Part shown: in pieces, positions 53,791 through 63,738 of the stretch
Layout: the number at the start of each line of letters is the position of its first letter
Position numbering within the stretch: position 1 is the first letter of the stretch
From: Amycolatopsis nigrescens CSC17Ta-90
GTDB taxonomy: Bacteria; Actinomycetota; Actinomycetes; Mycobacteriales; Pseudonocardiaceae
Assembly (NCBI RefSeq): GCF_000384315.1
Contig: NZ_ARVW01000001.1
Span: 4,774,157 to 4,838,156 of the forward strand
Direction of reading: 5' to 3'
DNA: 64,000 nt
Notes under the pieces: model-generated
What the model was told of the DNA's origin: nothing
The model's database searches: none
Seen by the model: only the letters and a program-made list of their open reading frames with translations
Made by a program: the position numbers and the translations under genes

Positions 53791-54006
53791 TCAGCGGAGG
53801 AGGGGGAGGGCGCCGAGGGCGAGCGGGTCGAGGGCGGCGGTGCCGGTTTCGCCGAGCCGCAGCAGCTCGGCCACCATCCGCGGGTCCCAGAACATCCGGA
53901 TGTGCCGGGCGATGGCGGCCGACGCCTCCTCCGGCGGCCGGTGCCGGAACTGGGCGGCGATCTCGTTGGCCAGCCTGACCTGCGGCGAGCCGGTGTGTGC
54001 GGACAT
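53791..54006 (-). CDS. fdsD: Formate dehydrogenase delta subunit
   Basis: A 71-residue protein: VRLANEIAAQFRHRPPEEASAAIARHIRMFWDPRMVAELL is the FdsD signature. It starts four bases after the alpha-subunit stop. Delta subunits assist assembly or stability of NAD-dependent molybdenum formate dehydrogenases. No FdsC/FdhD sulfurtransferase follows, so maturation factors must be encoded elsewhere. Confidence 0.9.
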   Translation of the reverse strand: MSAHTGSPQVRLANEIAAQFRHRPPEEASAAIARHIRMFWDPRMVAELLRLGETGTAALDPLALGALPLLR

Positions 54007-54010
54007 GGCC

Positions 54011-56820
54011 TCAGTCCGCCAGCACCGAGGCAGGCACCTCTTCCTCGGCGAGTCTCGCGCTCGCCGTGGCGCTGAGCAGGCCGACCTGCACGGCGGTCAC
54101 CTTGTACTCCGGGCAGTTCGTCGCCCAGTCGGAGTTCTCGGTGGTCACCACGTTGGCGCCGGTCACCGGATGGTGGAACGTGGTGTACACGACCCCGACC
54201 GGCATCCGGTCCGCGAGCACCGCGCGCAGCGAGGTCTCACCGACCCGGCTGGCCAGCGAGACCAGGTCACCGTCGCGGATCCCGCGCACCTCGGCGTCGT
54301 GCGGGTGGATCTCCAGCAGGTCCTCCGGATGCCAGGCGATGTTGCCGGTGCGCCGGGTCTGCGCGCCGACGTTGTACTGGCTCAGGATCCGCCCGGTGGT
54401 CAGGATCAGCGGGTACTTGCGGGTGCTGCGCTCCTCGGTGGGCACGAACGCGGTCGGCACGAACCGGCCCTTGCCGCGGGTGAACTCGTCCATGTGCATG
54501 GTGGGCGTACCCTCCGGCGCCTCGTCGTTGCACGGCCACTGCACGCTGCCGAGCTTGTCCAACTTCTCGAAGGACACTCCGGCGAAGGTCGGCGTGAGCG
54601 CGGCGATCTCGTCCATGATCTCGCGCGGATGCCGGTACGACATCTCATAGCCCATCGCCTGCGCGATTTCGCAGACGATCTCCCATTCGTGCTTACCGGT
54701 CTTCGGCGCCATCACCGGCCGGACCCGGTTGATCCGGCGCTCGGCGTTGGTGAAGGTGCCGTCCTTCTCCAGGAACGACGTGCCCGGCAGGAACACGTGC
54801 GCGAACTTGGCCGTCTCGTTGAGGAACAGGTCCTGCACCACGCACAGGTCCAGCGCCGCCAGCGCGGCGGTGACGTGCTTGGTGTTCGGGTCGGACTGGG
54901 CGATGTCCTCGCCCTGCACGAACAGCGCGCGGAAGGTGCCGTCCACCGCGGCGTCGAACATGTTCGGGATCCGCAGCCCCGGCTCGGGCAGGATCTCCCG
55001 CTGCCACAGGCTTTCGAACACCGTCCGCACCGCGTCGTCGGAGACGTGCCGGTAGCCGGGCAGCTCGTGCGGGAACGAGCCCATGTCGCAGGAGCCCTGC
55101 ACGTTGTTCTGCCCGCGCAGCGGGTTGATGCCGACGCCCTCCCGGCCGATGTTGCCGGTCGCCATGGCCAGGTTCGCCATGCCCATCACCATCGTGGAGC
55201 CCTGGCTGTGCTCGGTGACGCCGAGGCCGTAGTAGATCGCCGCGTTGCCGCCGGTCGCGTACAGCCGGGCCACCGCGCGCACGTCCGCCGCGGGCACCCC
55301 GGTGATCTCTTCGGTGGCCTCCGGGCTGTTCTCCGGCCGGGCGATGAACTCCGCCCACGCCTCGAAGTCCTCGCAGCGGTCGTCCACAAAGGACTGGTCG
55401 ACCAGTCCCTCGGTGACCACCACGTGCGCCATCGCGTTCACGATCGCCACGTTGGTGCCGGGCGCGAGCTGCAGGTGGTACTCGGCCTCGACGTGCGGCG
55501 AGCGCACCAGGTCGATCCGGCGCGGGTCGACGACCACCAGCTTGGCGCCCTCACGCAGCCTGCGCTTCATCCGCGAGGCGAACACCGGGTGCCCGTCGGT
55601 CGGGTTCGCGCCGATCACCACGATCACGTCGCTCTTGGCCACCGACCGGAAGTCCTGCGTGCCGGCCGACTCGCCGAAGGTCTGCTTCAGCCCGTACCCG
55701 GTCGGCGAGTGGCAGACCCTGGCGCAGGTGTCCACGTTGTTGTTGCCGAATGCCGTGCGCACCATCTTCTGCACCACGAAGACCTCTTCGTTGGTGCAGC
55801 GCGAGGAGGTGATCCCGCCGATGGCGCCGACGCCGTGCTCGGCCTGGACGCTCCGCATCTTCTCGGCCACGTAGCCGATCGCGGTGTCCCAGTCGACCTC
55901 GCGCCACTCGTCGGTGATCCGCTCCCGGATCATCGGGCTGAGCTGGCGGTCCGGATGGCTGGCGTAGCCGAAGGCGAACCGGCCCTTGACACAGGAGTGG
56001 CCCTCGTTGGCCCCGCCGTCCTTGTACGGCACCATCCGGACCACTTCGTCGCCGCGCATCTCGGCCTTGAAAGAGCAGCCGACGCCGCAGTACGCGCAGG
56101 TGGTGAGCACGCTGCGGTTCGGCATCCCGAGGTCCACCACCGACTTCTCCTGAAGGGTGGCCGTCGGGCAGGCCTGCACGCAGGCGCCGCAGGAGACGCA
56201 GTCGGAGTCCATAAAGGACACACCGCCGGCGGACACCTTGGACTCGAAGCCGCGGCCCTCGATGGTCAGCGCGAAGGTGCCCTGCACCTCGTCGCAGGCC
56301 CGGACGCAGCGCGAGCAGGCGATGCACTTGGACGCTTCGAAGTCGAAGTAGGGGTTGCTGTGGTCGGTCTCGAGGTCGAGGTGGTTCTCGCCCTCGTAGC
56401 CGTAGCGCACCTGCCGCAGGCCGACCACGCCGGACATGTCCTGCAGCTCGCAGTCACCGTTGGCGGAGCAGGTGAGGCAGTCCAGCGGGTGGTCGGAGAT
56501 GTAGAGCTCCATGACCCCCTGACGCAGCTTCGCCAGCTTCGGCGTCTGCGTGCGGACCTTCATGCCGTCGGCGACCGGGGTGGTGCAGGACGCCGGGGTG
56601 CCGCGGCGGCCGTCGATCTCGACCAGGCACAGCCGGCAGGACCCGAACGCCTCCAGGCTATCGGTGGCGCACAGCTTGGGGATGTCGATGCCGCTCAGCG
56701 CCGCCGCGCGCATCACGGACGTGCCTTCGGGCACCGTGACCGGCAGGCCGTCCACCTCCACCGCGATGGTCGCCGGGCCTGGCTTGGCCGGAGTGCCGAG
56801 ATCGGGTTCCTTGAACAGGG

Positions 56821-56824
<4 letters not shown>
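54011..56824 (-). CDS. fdsA: Formate dehydrogenase alpha subunit (Mo-bisMGD, NAD-linked)
   Basis: A 937-residue catalytic subunit. In order: [2Fe-2S] domain with Cys52, Cys63, Cys66, Cys80; a His-Cys3 segment (HPLDCLTCSANGDCELQD); two ferredoxin-type clusters (CIACSRCVRACDE, CVSCGACVQACPT); the [4Fe-4S] site CAYCGVGCSF; and the molybdopterin domains with the metal-ligand Cys in ARVCHSPTGYG. Residues near 390 (CARVCHSPT) support Cys rather than selenocysteine. It oxidises formate to CO2 and passes electrons to FdsB. The ATG at 56824 overlaps the fdsB stop by ATGA, with GAGGAGA seven to eight bases upstream. Cytoplasmic: no Tat signal. Confidence 0.95.
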
Positions 56825-58388
<1,564 letters not shown>

Positions 58389-58392
<4 letters not shown>

Positions 58393-58874
58393 GCCTTCCC
58401 CGTTTCTGCCTCGATGATGGCGTCGAGGCGGGTTTCGTCGAGCCGCCCGTATAGCTTTCCGTTGATCTGCCCGGCGGGCCCGAGCGCGCAGTTGCCGAGG
58501 CAGAAGACCTGGTCGAGGGTCAGCGCGCCGTCCGCGCTGGTCTGCCCGACCTTGGTGTGCCATACCTGCTGGGCGTGCTCGACGAGCCGCTCGGCGCCCA
58601 CCGACTGGCAGGCTTCGGCGCGGCAGAGTTTCACGGTGGTGCGGCCGGCCGGCTCGGACCGGAAGTCGGTGTAGAAGCTGACCACGCCGTGCACGTCGGC
58701 GCGGGAGATGTTCAGCTCGGTGGCCAGCACCGGCACCATCGCCTGGTCGATGTAGCCGAACTCGGCCTGGATACCGTGCAGGATCGGCATCAGCGCGCCC
58801 CGGTCGCCACGGTGGGTCTCGACCACCGCCCGCACCCGATCGGCCATCGACATGCCGGCACTGTCGACCGTCAT
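58389..58874 (-). CDS. fdsG: Formate dehydrogenase gamma subunit (NuoE-like)
   Basis: A 161-residue thioredoxin-like [2Fe-2S] protein. Helical N-terminus (GALMPILHGIQAEFGYID), then cluster ligands Cys in LCRAEACQS and in FCLGNCALGP. It is the first gene of fdsGBAD. The ATG at 58874 has GGAG about eight bases upstream; the longer frame upstream would start inside the operator palindrome. It is probably controlled by the GTATAC inverted repeat 30 bp upstream. Confidence 0.93.
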
Positions 58875-58903
58875 CTCTCGTCTCCACTCCGCCGAACCCA
58901 AAC

Positions 58904-58927
58904 TGTATACCGCGCATACGGTATACA
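58904..58927. promoter_or_regulatory. Perfect inverted-repeat operator upstream of fdsGBAD
   Basis: TGTATACCG (58904-58912) and its exact complement at 58919-58927, separated by six bases. TGTATAC half-sites are typical of GntR-family repressors. No GntR gene is in the window. It lies 30 bp upstream of the fdsG start, where it would cover the promoter. Confidence 0.6.
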
Positions 58928-59050
58928 CAACTCTAACTCTCGCCCTACCCAGGCAACAGCCCCACCCCGAAATCTACGTTCCCCCACACCCCCCTGTCGA
59001 CCCACAATCTCCCCCCTGAGCTGCGACTACACCCTCCCTCCGCCCCTCGC

Positions 59051-59254
59051 GCGTGTCCCACCTTCGTACCCTGCGAGTTCCGCCTTCCACCCCCGCGAGT
59101 CCCACCTTCCCGCTGCGCGAGTCCCCTCCTCCACACGGCGAGTTGACCATTCCCGTCGGCGAGTTTGCCGCTTCCGTCGGCGGGTTGGAGGGGGCGAATG
59201 TGGGACTCGCCGGCGCGGAACGTGGGACTCGCGGGGCTGGAGTGTGGAACTCGC
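59051..59254. repeat. 22-bp-period GCGAGT repeat array (seven direct, three inverted units)
   Basis: Direct units begin at 59051, 59073, 59095, 59117, 59138, 59159 and 59180 (period 22, 22, 22, 21, 21, 21), consensus GCGAGTCCCACCTTC plus ~7 variable bases. From ~59195 the sense flips: the complement ACTCGC ends at 59210, 59232 and 59254 (period 22). The array fills most of the 353-bp gap between the fds operator and the XRE-PLD gene. No real gene lies in it; frames through it give Ser/His/Pro-rich nonsense. It is not CRISPR: no constant repeat with ~30-base spacers. Confidence 0.75.
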
Positions 59255-59281
59255 GGCGGTGACCGCCTATCTGTTCGCGCC

Positions 59282-60028
59282 TCAGGGCCACTTCGGGGGC
59301 TTGGCCGTGCTCCAGACGGCGCCGAAGCTCTCCGCGTAGGTTTCGAAGAGGTCGCCGCCGGTGAGCCGCCGTAAGTGCAGCAGCGGTGCGTGCGCGGCCA
59401 TGAGTCCGTACACGTGCGTGTTGACCAGCATTTCGTCGTCGAACCTGTAGATCGAGTTGTACAAGGTCGCCGTATGGCAACGAATCTCGATGCCCGGTTC
59501 ATCTGCCAAAGCACGGTAGAACGTGAGCGCGCTTCGCACCTTGGCCGCGAGGGTGGTCTTGCCGATGCCCTCTTCGATGCTGCGCCGGGTGACCTCACGG
59601 CTGCCAGGATCGCCGACCATGATGCGAATTTTGACTTCCTGGTGGGCTTTCTGTCGCAGCCGCTTGATGAGTGACGGGTCGTAGGTGAGGAAGGTTGCCG
59701 AGTACACCAGGATTTCCAGCCGATTCTCGGCTTGGTCGATGAGCCGGCTCCACAGCTCATAGGGCGCGGAGTGCCGGTGAGGGTAGATCTTGACCACTTC
59801 GGAGCCGCCGATTTCCGCTTTGCGCTCGGGCGGTACCGCGTCCGGCCATAGATAGTTCTCGGGTTCGCGCACCAATGCCGCGATGGTATGCCGGTGGCGC
59901 GGATAGGGAATCCGGCCCTTGGTAATCCAGCGCTCGACGGTCTTGCGATCGACGGCGGTCGCGTCGGCCAGGTCTTCGAGCTTTAAACCGTTGCGCAGCA
60001 AGACATCTCGTAGTCGCTCGTTCGGCAT
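59282..60028 (-). CDS. XRE-type regulator with PLD-like domain
   Basis: A 248-residue protein. An N-terminal helix-turn-helix (ERLRDVLLRNGLKLEDLADATAVDRKTVERWITKG, in helices) is followed by a C-terminal phospholipase-D-like region (YELWSRLIDQAENRLEILVYSATFLT, VKIRIMVGDPGS, EMLVNTHVYGLMAAHAP). The usual HxK motif is altered (NTHVYG), so nuclease activity is doubtful and the domain may sense a ligand. Such XRE-PLD proteins are common in antibiotic-producing actinomycetes as stand-alone regulators. The ATG at 60028 has CAGGAG six bases upstream. It is divergent from three coupled small genes, with a GGACGT-N6-ACGTCC dyad between. Confidence 0.75.
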   Translation of the reverse strand: MPNERLRDVLLRNGLKLEDLADATAVDRKTVERWITKGRIPYPRHRHTIAALVREPENYLWPDAVPPERKAEIGGSEVVKIYPHRHSAPYELWSRLIDQAENRLEILVYSATFLTYDPSLIKRLRQKAHQEVKIRIMVGDPGSREVTRRSIEEGIGKTTLAAKVRSALTFYRALADEPGIEIRCHTATLYNSIYRFDDEMLVNTHVYGLMAAHAPLLHLRRLTGGDLFETYAESFGAVWSTAKPPKWP

Positions 60029-60071
60029 CGGCTGCTCCTGGGGACTTGTTGGGACGGTAGATTTTAACTTC

Positions 60072-60089
60072 GGACGTCCATATACGTCC
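60072..60089. promoter_or_regulatory. Candidate operator between XRE-PLD gene and small-gene operon
   Basis: GGACGTCCATATACGTCC: arms GGACGT and ACGTCC with a 6-base spacer, in a short A/T-rich stretch, 44 bp upstream of the XRE-PLD start and 47 bp upstream of the next gene. A plausible autoregulatory site. Confidence 0.4.
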
Positions 60090-60135
60090 CGTCCTGAGGT
60101 GTTCGCGTCCGGGTGATTCGACGAGCCTTGGGCGC

Positions 60136-60399
60136 ATGATGGTCGAGCTTGAGTTGGTTCAAGCCTGGGAGTCCGCCTATCGGCAATACACCGCGATGAG
60201 CGCGACGGTGAACCGGTTCCCTTCGGTGGATCAGAGGCTGGCGTGGGAAATGGCCGCCGCTTCGGCCGCGGTGGCGTCCGCCTGGCGCGCGCTGGAGTGC
60301 GACGGCTTCCACCCGTGGTGGCTCACGGCCGCGGTTCGTTCGGCCGCCGAGGCATTCGAGGGGCAGGCGCAGGATTGGGAGGAACGCGCGCGATGGTGA
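60136..60399 (+). CDS. Small protein of unknown function, first of three coupled genes
   Basis: An 87-residue, mostly helical protein (VELELVQAWESAYRQYTAM, QRLAWEMAAASAAVASAWRALE, FHPWWLTAAVRSAAEAFEGQAQDWEERA) rich in Ala and Trp, with no signal peptide. There is no clear Shine-Dalgarno before the tandem ATGATG. It overlaps the following gene by seven bases. Not recognised. Confidence 0.6.
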   Translation: MMVELELVQAWESAYRQYTAMSATVNRFPSVDQRLAWEMAAASAAVASAWRALECDGFHPWWLTAAVRSAAEAFEGQAQDWEERARW

Positions 60400-60626
60400 C
60401 CGAACCGAAAACGTTGATCGGCGCGCACGCGTATGTCGCCAAGCTGCGTCCGGCTCCGGACGCGCCGTTGGACGACTGGGTTTCCTTCTACCGCAAGAGT
60501 TCGAGCGTGTACCGCGCGGTCGCGGAAATCGGCAGGGGCCATCATCACGAGTCGCTTTACTGGGCGGGTCGTGAGGCCCGTTTCGAGCGAGACGTGCGGC
60601 AGCGGCTTGGCGCGGGGAAAGGGTGA
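60393..60626 (+). CDS. Small AMED_5909-like protein
   Basis: A 77-residue protein: MVTEPKTLIGAHAYVAKLRP, DDWVSFYRKSSSVYRAVAEIGRG, HHHESLYWAGREARFERDVRQRL. It resembles small proteins grouped in Amycolatopsis as AMED_5909 family, from memory rather than by search. It starts inside the end of the previous gene, and its TGA overlaps the next GTG (GTGA, 60623-60626). Function unknown; context with two HTH proteins suggests a regulatory module. Confidence 0.6.
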   Translation: MVTEPKTLIGAHAYVAKLRPAPDAPLDDWVSFYRKSSSVYRAVAEIGRGHHHESLYWAGREARFERDVRQRLGAGKG

Positions 60627-60955
60627 CCTACCCGCCGGACGACCGGGAACTCGGCGACGCGGTGGCGGCGGAGCTGGTGCGGGCGCGGCGTGAGCGCGGA
60701 CTGTCGCAACGGGAGGTGTGCGCCCTGCTGGGGGACGAGTTTTCGGTGTCTTCGCTCTGCCGCTACGAGCAGGGCAAGCAGGCGATGCGCCTGGAGGACT
60801 TCGTCCATCTCTGTGTGGCGCTTAGGGTTTCGCCATCTCTGGTGCTCTACGACGCCTGCGTCAAGGCTTATCACCACACCAACCGCGTCCCGGACGGCTA
60901 CGTGCGCCTGTCACCGAAGGACGGCACGGTTCTTCAGGTCCACGAATGGCGATGA
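60623..60955 (+). CDS. XRE-type HTH regulator, third coupled gene
   Basis: A 110-residue protein with a Cro/C1 helix-turn-helix (AVAAELVRARRERGLSQREVCALLGDEFSVSSLCRYEQGKQAMRLEDF in helices 1-5) and a short C-terminal extension (YHHTNRVPDGYVRLSPKDGTVLQVHEW). The GTG start overlaps the previous stop. It is followed after one base by the convergent MarR gene stop. It probably acts with, or antagonises, the divergent XRE-PLD regulator; target unknown. Confidence 0.75.
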   Translation: MTYPPDDRELGDAVAAELVRARRERGLSQREVCALLGDEFSVSSLCRYEQGKQAMRLEDFVHLCVALRVSPSLVLYDACVKAYHHTNRVPDGYVRLSPKDGTVLQVHEWR

Positions 60956-60956
60956 G

Positions 60957-61367
60957 CTACTGGAGCGCCTCGGTGGTGGTGCGCGCCAGGTCGGCGAGCT
61001 GACGCCGGCGGGCGGCGGGCCAGGACGTGAGTCGCCCGGTGATCGCCGCACTGACCGACTCCCGGAAGCGCTCGACGAGTTCCGTGCCCTGGTCGGTGAG
61101 GGACACCCTGGTCACCCGGCGATCGTCGGGATCGGGCCGCCGCCGCACCAGCTCACGGCGTTCCAGCCGGTCGACCAGGCCGGTGATGTTCGTCTTGTCG
61201 CAGTGCAACCGGACGGCCAGCTCCCCGTGGGTCATTTCCCGGGGCGCTACCGAGGTGAGCAACTGGGCCTGCTGCGGGGTGAGGTCGAGTTCGCGGCTCG
61301 CGGCGGCCCTGATCCCCTCGACCGTGCAGCACAGCTCGAGCATGGCGGCGGCCAGATCCGAGTCCAT
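60957..61367 (-). CDS. MarR-family regulator
   Basis: A 136-residue winged-helix protein: LTPQQAQLLTSVAPREMTHGELAVRLHCDKTNITGLVDRLERRELVRRRPDPDDRRVTRVSLTDQG is the MarR HTH and wing in order, with the DDRR wing tip intact. One Cys in the recognition region (HCDKTN) might be redox-active. The ATG at 61367 lies 18 bp from a 54-bp inverted-repeat region that also borders the divergent SDR gene, so repression of itself and of the SDR pair is likely. Confidence 0.88.
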   Translation of the reverse strand: MDSDLAAAMLELCCTVEGIRAAASRELDLTPQQAQLLTSVAPREMTHGELAVRLHCDKTNITGLVDRLERRELVRRRPDPDDRRVTRVSLTDQGTELVERFRESVSAAITGRLTSWPAARRRQLADLARTTTEALQ

Positions 61368-61385
61368 GTGCCGAGGGTACTTGAC

Positions 61386-61439
61386 AGTCCATGACCTCAA
61401 CTATTTAGTAGATAGTATCAACTGTTGAGGTCATGGACT
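61386..61439. promoter_or_regulatory. MarR/SDR divergent operator: nested inverted repeats
   Basis: Perfect 16-base arms AGTCCATGACCTCAAC (61386-61401) and 61424-61439. Between and overlapping them is a 17-bp near-palindrome ACTATTTAGTAGATAGT (61400-61416), seven of eight pairs. TTGACA at 61381-61386 is a candidate -35 on the plus strand with TTTAGT 17 bases further. Confidence 0.6.
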
Positions 61440-61452
61440 AACTGGGGGAATT

Positions 61453-62175
61453 ATGAGCCGGGTCGCGGTCATCACCGGAAGCTCGCGAGGCATCGGCAGG
61501 GCCACCGCGCTGCGGCTGGCCGCCGGTGGAGCGGTCGTCATCGTCAACTACCGCACCGAGGAAGCACTGGCGAAGTCCGTGGTCGCCGCCATCGAGGCTG
61601 AGGGCGGCCGCGCCACCGCGGTGCGCGCGGACGCCGCCGATCCCGCGCAGCTCCGCATGTTGCTCAGCGCGGCCGAGCAACATTACGGCGGTCTGGACGT
61701 GCTGGTGCACAACGCCGCCGGTTTCGTGCGGGGACCGCTGGCCACCGCCACCGATGACGATTACGGGCACGCCTTCTCGATGAACGCCCAAGCCACCTTC
61801 GTCGCGCTGCGCGAGGCCGGCCGGTGCATGCGCGATGGCGGCCGGATCGTGTTCATCTCTTCGGCGGCCACCCGCCTCGGCCCGCCCGGCGAAGCCCTTT
61901 ACGCGGCAAGCAAGGCCGCCGGCGAGCAGCTTGTCCGTACTTTTGCCGCCGAGGTCGGTGCCCGCGGCATCACGGTCAACAGCGTCTTGCCAGGACCGAC
62001 CAACACCGACGGGTTCGCAGCGGCCTCCGCCCCGGTCGACGAGCTGATCGCGCGAACACCGCTCGGCCGGTTGGGCGAGCCGGAGGATATCGCCGATGTC
62101 GTCGGGTTCCTCGCCTCCGACGCGGCCAGGTGGGTGACCGGTCAGAGCATCACCGTCGACGGCGGCCTGTCCTGA
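61453..62175 (+). CDS. FabG-like SDR oxidoreductase
   Basis: A 240-residue classical SDR: TGSSRGIGRATAL, HNAAGFVRG (in place of NNAG), catalytic Ser in VFISSAATR and YAASKAAGEQ, plus VNSVLPGPTNTDG and the terminal GQSITVDGGLS. It is an NAD(P)-dependent ketoreductase-type enzyme of unknown substrate. GGGGGAA precedes the ATG closely. It is divergent from MarR and followed after 40 bp by a second SDR gene. Confidence 0.88.
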   Translation: MSRVAVITGSSRGIGRATALRLAAGGAVVIVNYRTEEALAKSVVAAIEAEGGRATAVRADAADPAQLRMLLSAAEQHYGGLDVLVHNAAGFVRGPLATATDDDYGHAFSMNAQATFVALREAGRCMRDGGRIVFISSAATRLGPPGEALYAASKAAGEQLVRTFAAEVGARGITVNSVLPGPTNTDGFAAASAPVDELIARTPLGRLGEPEDIADVVGFLASDAARWVTGQSITVDGGLS

Positions 62176-62215
62176 AGCGGCGTTTTTGTCGGTGGCGGAT
62201 GCCATCCTGCTGGGC

Positions 62216-63133
62216 ATGGTGGACAAGCCGCTGAAGGGCAAGGTCGCACTGGTGGCCGGGGCGACCCGTGGCGCGGGGCGCGGTATCGCGGTGCAGCTCG
62301 CCGCGGCCGGTGCCACGGTGTACGCCACGGGGCGGACGACCCGGCAGCGGGCGAGCGAGTACGGGCGCCCGGAAACGATCGAAGAGACCGCCGAGCTGGC
62401 CGACGCGGCGGGCGGCACCGGCATCGCGGTCGCCGTGGACCACCTCGACCCGGTGCAGGTCGCCGAGCTGGTGGCCAGGATCGACGCGGAGCACGGGCGG
62501 CTGGACGTGCTGGTCAACGACATCTGGGGCGGTGAGCTGCTGGTCGGCTGGGACATCCCGGTGTGGGAGCACTCGCTGGAGGATGGCCTCCGGATGCTGC
62601 GGCTGGCGGTCGACACCCACCTGATCACCGCCCATCACGCGCTGCCGCTGCTGATCCGCCGCCAGGGTGGCCTGCTGGTCGAGGTCACCGACGGCACCGC
62701 GGAGTACAACGCCGAGAACTACCGGCTGAGCGTGTTCTACGACCTCGCCAAGATCGCCCCGATCCGCCTGGCGAAATCGTTTGCGCACGAGCTGCGGCCG
62801 CACGGCGGCACCGCGGTCAGCCTCACGCCGGGATGGCTGCGCTCGGAGATGATGCTGGACCACTTCGGCGTCACCGAGGACAACTGGCGCGACGCCTGCG
62901 CCAAGGAGCCGCACTTCGCCATCTCCGAAACCCCGCACTTCGTCGGCCGCGCCGTCGCTGCGCTGGCGGCGGACCCCGACCACGCCCGCTGGACGAGCAC
63001 GTCACTGTCCAGCGGCGGTCTCGCCAAGGAGTACGGCTTCACCGACCTCGACGGCTCAGCCCCCGACTGCTGGCGCTACCTGGTCGAGGTACAGGACCCC
63101 GGCCGTCCCGCCGACACCACCGGCTACCGCTAG
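62216..63133 (+). CDS. SDR oxidoreductase, DHRS1-like
   Basis: A 305-residue SDR: AGATRGAGRGIAVQL cofactor loop, VNDIWGGEL in the place of NNAG, catalytic YDLAK (Tyr-x3-Lys), and LTPGWLRSEMMLDHFGVTEDNWRDA, features I associate with the DHRS1-type group. The C-terminus (SSGGLAKEYGFTDLDGS, VQDPGRPADTTGYR) is longer than in FabG-like enzymes. The ATG at 62216 lacks an obvious Shine-Dalgarno; a TTG at 62186 would add ten residues. It probably shares the MarR-controlled promoter with the previous SDR gene. Confidence 0.85.
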   Translation: MVDKPLKGKVALVAGATRGAGRGIAVQLAAAGATVYATGRTTRQRASEYGRPETIEETAELADAAGGTGIAVAVDHLDPVQVAELVARIDAEHGRLDVLVNDIWGGELLVGWDIPVWEHSLEDGLRMLRLAVDTHLITAHHALPLLIRRQGGLLVEVTDGTAEYNAENYRLSVFYDLAKIAPIRLAKSFAHELRPHGGTAVSLTPGWLRSEMMLDHFGVTEDNWRDACAKEPHFAISETPHFVGRAVAALAADPDHARWTSTSLSSGGLAKEYGFTDLDGSAPDCWRYLVEVQDPGRPADTTGYR

Positions 63134-63734
63134 GGGTACATGGCGAGCCAGATCGCGATGAACTGATCACCGGTGATCACTGACCTGCCGAAGATCGCCA
63201 AAAATCCTGCCCGAGCTGCGCTTATGCCTCCTGGCAGTTCTCGCCGATTCTCGTCCCTGCCCGACCTCAGACGGCCTGGAGACGGCCTGAGCCCGACCGT
63301 CCAGACCCCTCCATCTTCCCGACACACAGCCCAGAACGCGGTCGGTGGTGCCGGGTCAAGGCACGCTTTCCCGCCTTGACGCGGTGCTGCCGGCCGTTGT
63401 CATGCTCGGCTGTCGGGACAGGTGGGTCACTGCTTGTAACAGCGATCTTGACGCATGCGACTCCTAGTCACTGACGCTTCGCTGAGGAGGCCGCCATGGC
63501 CGATGGTGATCTACGAGTCCGTCAGCGGCGGCGCGCTCACCTGACCGGCGGCTGCGGTGGGCCGCACCGGGCGGCCGGTGGGCAGAGCGGAGCGGGAGCC
63601 CATCCGTGCCGCCATGGATGCGGCCCGCCGTACGCGAGGCGAGACAGCGCGCCGCCGCTGGCGGCGCGCCTTGATCCCATAGAGCCAAATTCGGCAGAAC
63701 CAACAAACAAAAACTTTGCACCTAAGGAAACTTC
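63134..63734. other. Gene-poor stretch before an A/T-rich island edge
   Basis: 601 bp with no gene I can support strongly. It holds a perfect 16-bp palindrome TGATCACCGGTGATCA (63164-63179), a short direct repeat GACGGCCTG (two copies near 63268-63290), and a 10-bp hairpin GCGCGCCGCC with 63660-63669 (loop GCT). After ~63675 base composition falls abruptly from G+C-rich to below 50%. No tRNA or recombinase is visible on this side of the change. Confidence 0.5.
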
Positions 63735-63738
63735 ATGA
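63496..63738 (+). CDS. Doubtful 80-codon ORF bridging the composition boundary
   Basis: The frame has a good GAGGAGG five bases before its ATG and its TGA overlaps the next ATG (ATGA, 63735-63738), which favours translation. The sequence (MADGDLRVRQRRRAHLTGG, Gly/Arg/Pro-rich, then PIEPNSAEPTNKNFAPKETS) shows no family. It begins in G+C-rich DNA and ends in A/T-rich DNA, as expected if an insertion truncated an older gene. It could equally be chance. Confidence 0.3.
   Translation: MADGDLRVRQRRRAHLTGGCGGPHRAAGGQSGAGAHPCRHGCGPPYARRDSAPPLAARLDPIEPNSAEPTNKNFAPKETS

Noticed and set aside
59051..59254. CRISPR array
   Set aside because: The period is only 21-22 bp, units vary throughout, there are no constant repeats with ~30-bp unique spacers, and part of the array is inverted. 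No cas genes are nearby.
63134..63734. tRNA gene or attachment site at the island edge
   Set aside because: No cloverleaf or T-loop consensus and no matching repeat is visible in the window. The second boundary lies outside, so an att pair cannot be tested.
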